Source of the DNA: Brachypodius melanocephalos
Lineage: Eukaryota > Chordata > Aves > Passeriformes > Pycnonotidae
DNA: 64,000 nucleotides
Assembly: GCA_013398615.1 (NCBI GenBank)
Contig: VZSR01003807.1
Span: 20,653,943-20,717,942, forward strand
Direction of reading: 5' to 3'
The notes under the pieces are model-generated. The model ran no database searches. It worked only from the letters and a program-made list of their open reading frames with translations, and was not told the DNA's origin. Positions 62,911 through 64,000 of this stretch are shown piece after piece; position 1 is the stretch's first letter, and every line of letters starts with the position of its first letter. Position numbers and translations under genes: made by a program.

Positions 62911-64000
62911 TAAATCCAGACAGTCCAGATTTAAGAAGCAGCAGCAGTAGCATAAAAAAGAAATAGGTGGTTACAGAGGTGACGTCATTCTGAAAAGGGA
63001 TGCTCTGCTACTAAAATTCTAACATTACGCTACAGTGGTATTTCCAAGCTATCCAACTGAAAATATTTGAGCCAATTTTTAAATTGAAAAACCACCTCTT
63101 GAAGAACTTTCTTACGGCCAACTTGACAGCAAGAAAATTTTTCCTAGAATAATAGTTCTTTGGGTGATCACATGCTTATGAGTGTATCATGCACTAAAAA
63201 AGAGACAGCAATAAAACAAAGTACTTGGAAAGAGACGACTGTAGAAACCTGAGGTTAGTAACTCCAGAAAGAAGGTAAGTCCAACCACTGCTTCTGGCCC
63301 AGAGAAAGACATTAATCAAGAGGGATCCTATGACTTCGTTATAAATGTTGACTAAATGATGATTCTTCACAAATCTTGAGGGCTGAGGTATTGTAAGCCC
63401 TCATACACTTTTATAAGCTTATAGAGACTTCTATGAGCCCTAATTATAAGACATTAAGCTATAAATAAAAACAGGTTTTTATAAATTTCCTCTGTACAGT
63501 TTGATATCTTATTATCAGGAGTTTAGGAGTATTCTCCTTATAAAAAGGCTAATTCAAAAGTTTTCTAAATCTTGCAAAAAAGTGGATGGCCTCTCAGCAG
63601 CATGATCTCAGTGCAGTGTCTTTTACATCAACTTCAGTGCAAATTATACATTCATTAACCAAACCTGTTTGCAAAATTTACACTGTGGAAAATTAAAGAG
63701 ATTTACTTCTTGACTGAGGAACTAGTCAATGCTGTTATTTACAAACAAAGAAATTCTGCATTACAATCTGTCTCAGTGCAAGGCATTTTCCTGTAAAAGG
63801 TCTTGAGGAAATGTGTGACCTAATTACTGAGCTATTACTACTCAAAACCCACTAGGGTGGGAAACCACATACCATTTAAACACAAATCCATATAGTAAGA
63901 GCACACACAGACTTACCCTCTAATACTGTAAGCTATACCCATTGCAAAACTTGCCAGCAAAACAGTCAATCTCTATTTGTGTCCGAAAGCATGGGTGCCC
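62911..64000. other. NCOA7: NCOA7 intron to the window edge
   Basis: AT-rich. One weak exon candidate at 63917-63972 is described under findings. No other support for coding sequence. Confidence 0.45.

Noticed and set aside
1..64000. CRISPR arrays, operons, prophage, rRNA or tRNA genes
   Set aside because: The window is vertebrate nuclear DNA. No direct-repeat array, no bacterial gene organisation and no tRNA-like or rRNA-like segment was recognised.

Overview
This is vertebrate nuclear DNA, almost certainly avian. Several CR1-type LINE copies with their characteristic 3' ends are scattered through it, genes are split by canonical GT-AG introns, and CpG-rich promoters stand in AT-rich introns and spacers. 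The gene order NCOA7 - HINT3 - TRMT11 matches human 6q22, here read on the minus strand (right to left). Species cannot be fixed from the sequence. Family comparisons rest on recalled protein features, not on a database search.

Layout from left to right. 1-11.6 kb is non-coding: two CR1 copies (one per strand), a near-perfect 70-bp inverted repeat at 2.3-2.55 kb, and no supportable gene. 11.66-35.22 kb is the complete TRMT11 gene (minus strand, 13 coding exons, 461 codons plus stop), starting in a CpG-rich promoter. 37.4-39.9 kb holds a plus-strand gene with a costars domain, closest to the C-terminal half of ABRA (STARS), inserted between TRMT11 and HINT3. 44.8-49.96 kb is the complete HINT3 gene (minus, 5 coding exons, 169 residues), again with a CpG-rich promoter. 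52.1-60.4 kb is the 3' half of NCOA7 (minus): the TLDc-domain exons, a long-form exon, and an internal alternative first exon. The upstream long-form exons lie beyond 64 kb, apart from one weak candidate at 63.9 kb. 61.7-62.9 kb is a long, decayed CR1 copy.

Functions. TRMT11 is the catalytic subunit of the tRNA m2G10 methyltransferase (with TRMT112). HINT3 is a histidine-triad nucleotide hydrolase. NCOA7 is a TLDc protein that binds the V-ATPase. The ABRA-like protein is probably an actin/Rho-SRF signalling factor. These genes do not form a pathway; they share a syntenic block.

The two most notable results are as follows. (1) The short TLDc-only NCOA7 start exon is conserved here, and just upstream are a TATA box and two perfect 12-bp interferon-stimulated response elements in opposite orientation. 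This is the architecture expected of an interferon-inducible internal promoter. (2) An intact ABRA-like gene lies between two genes that I recall as adjacent in human, with no such gene between them.
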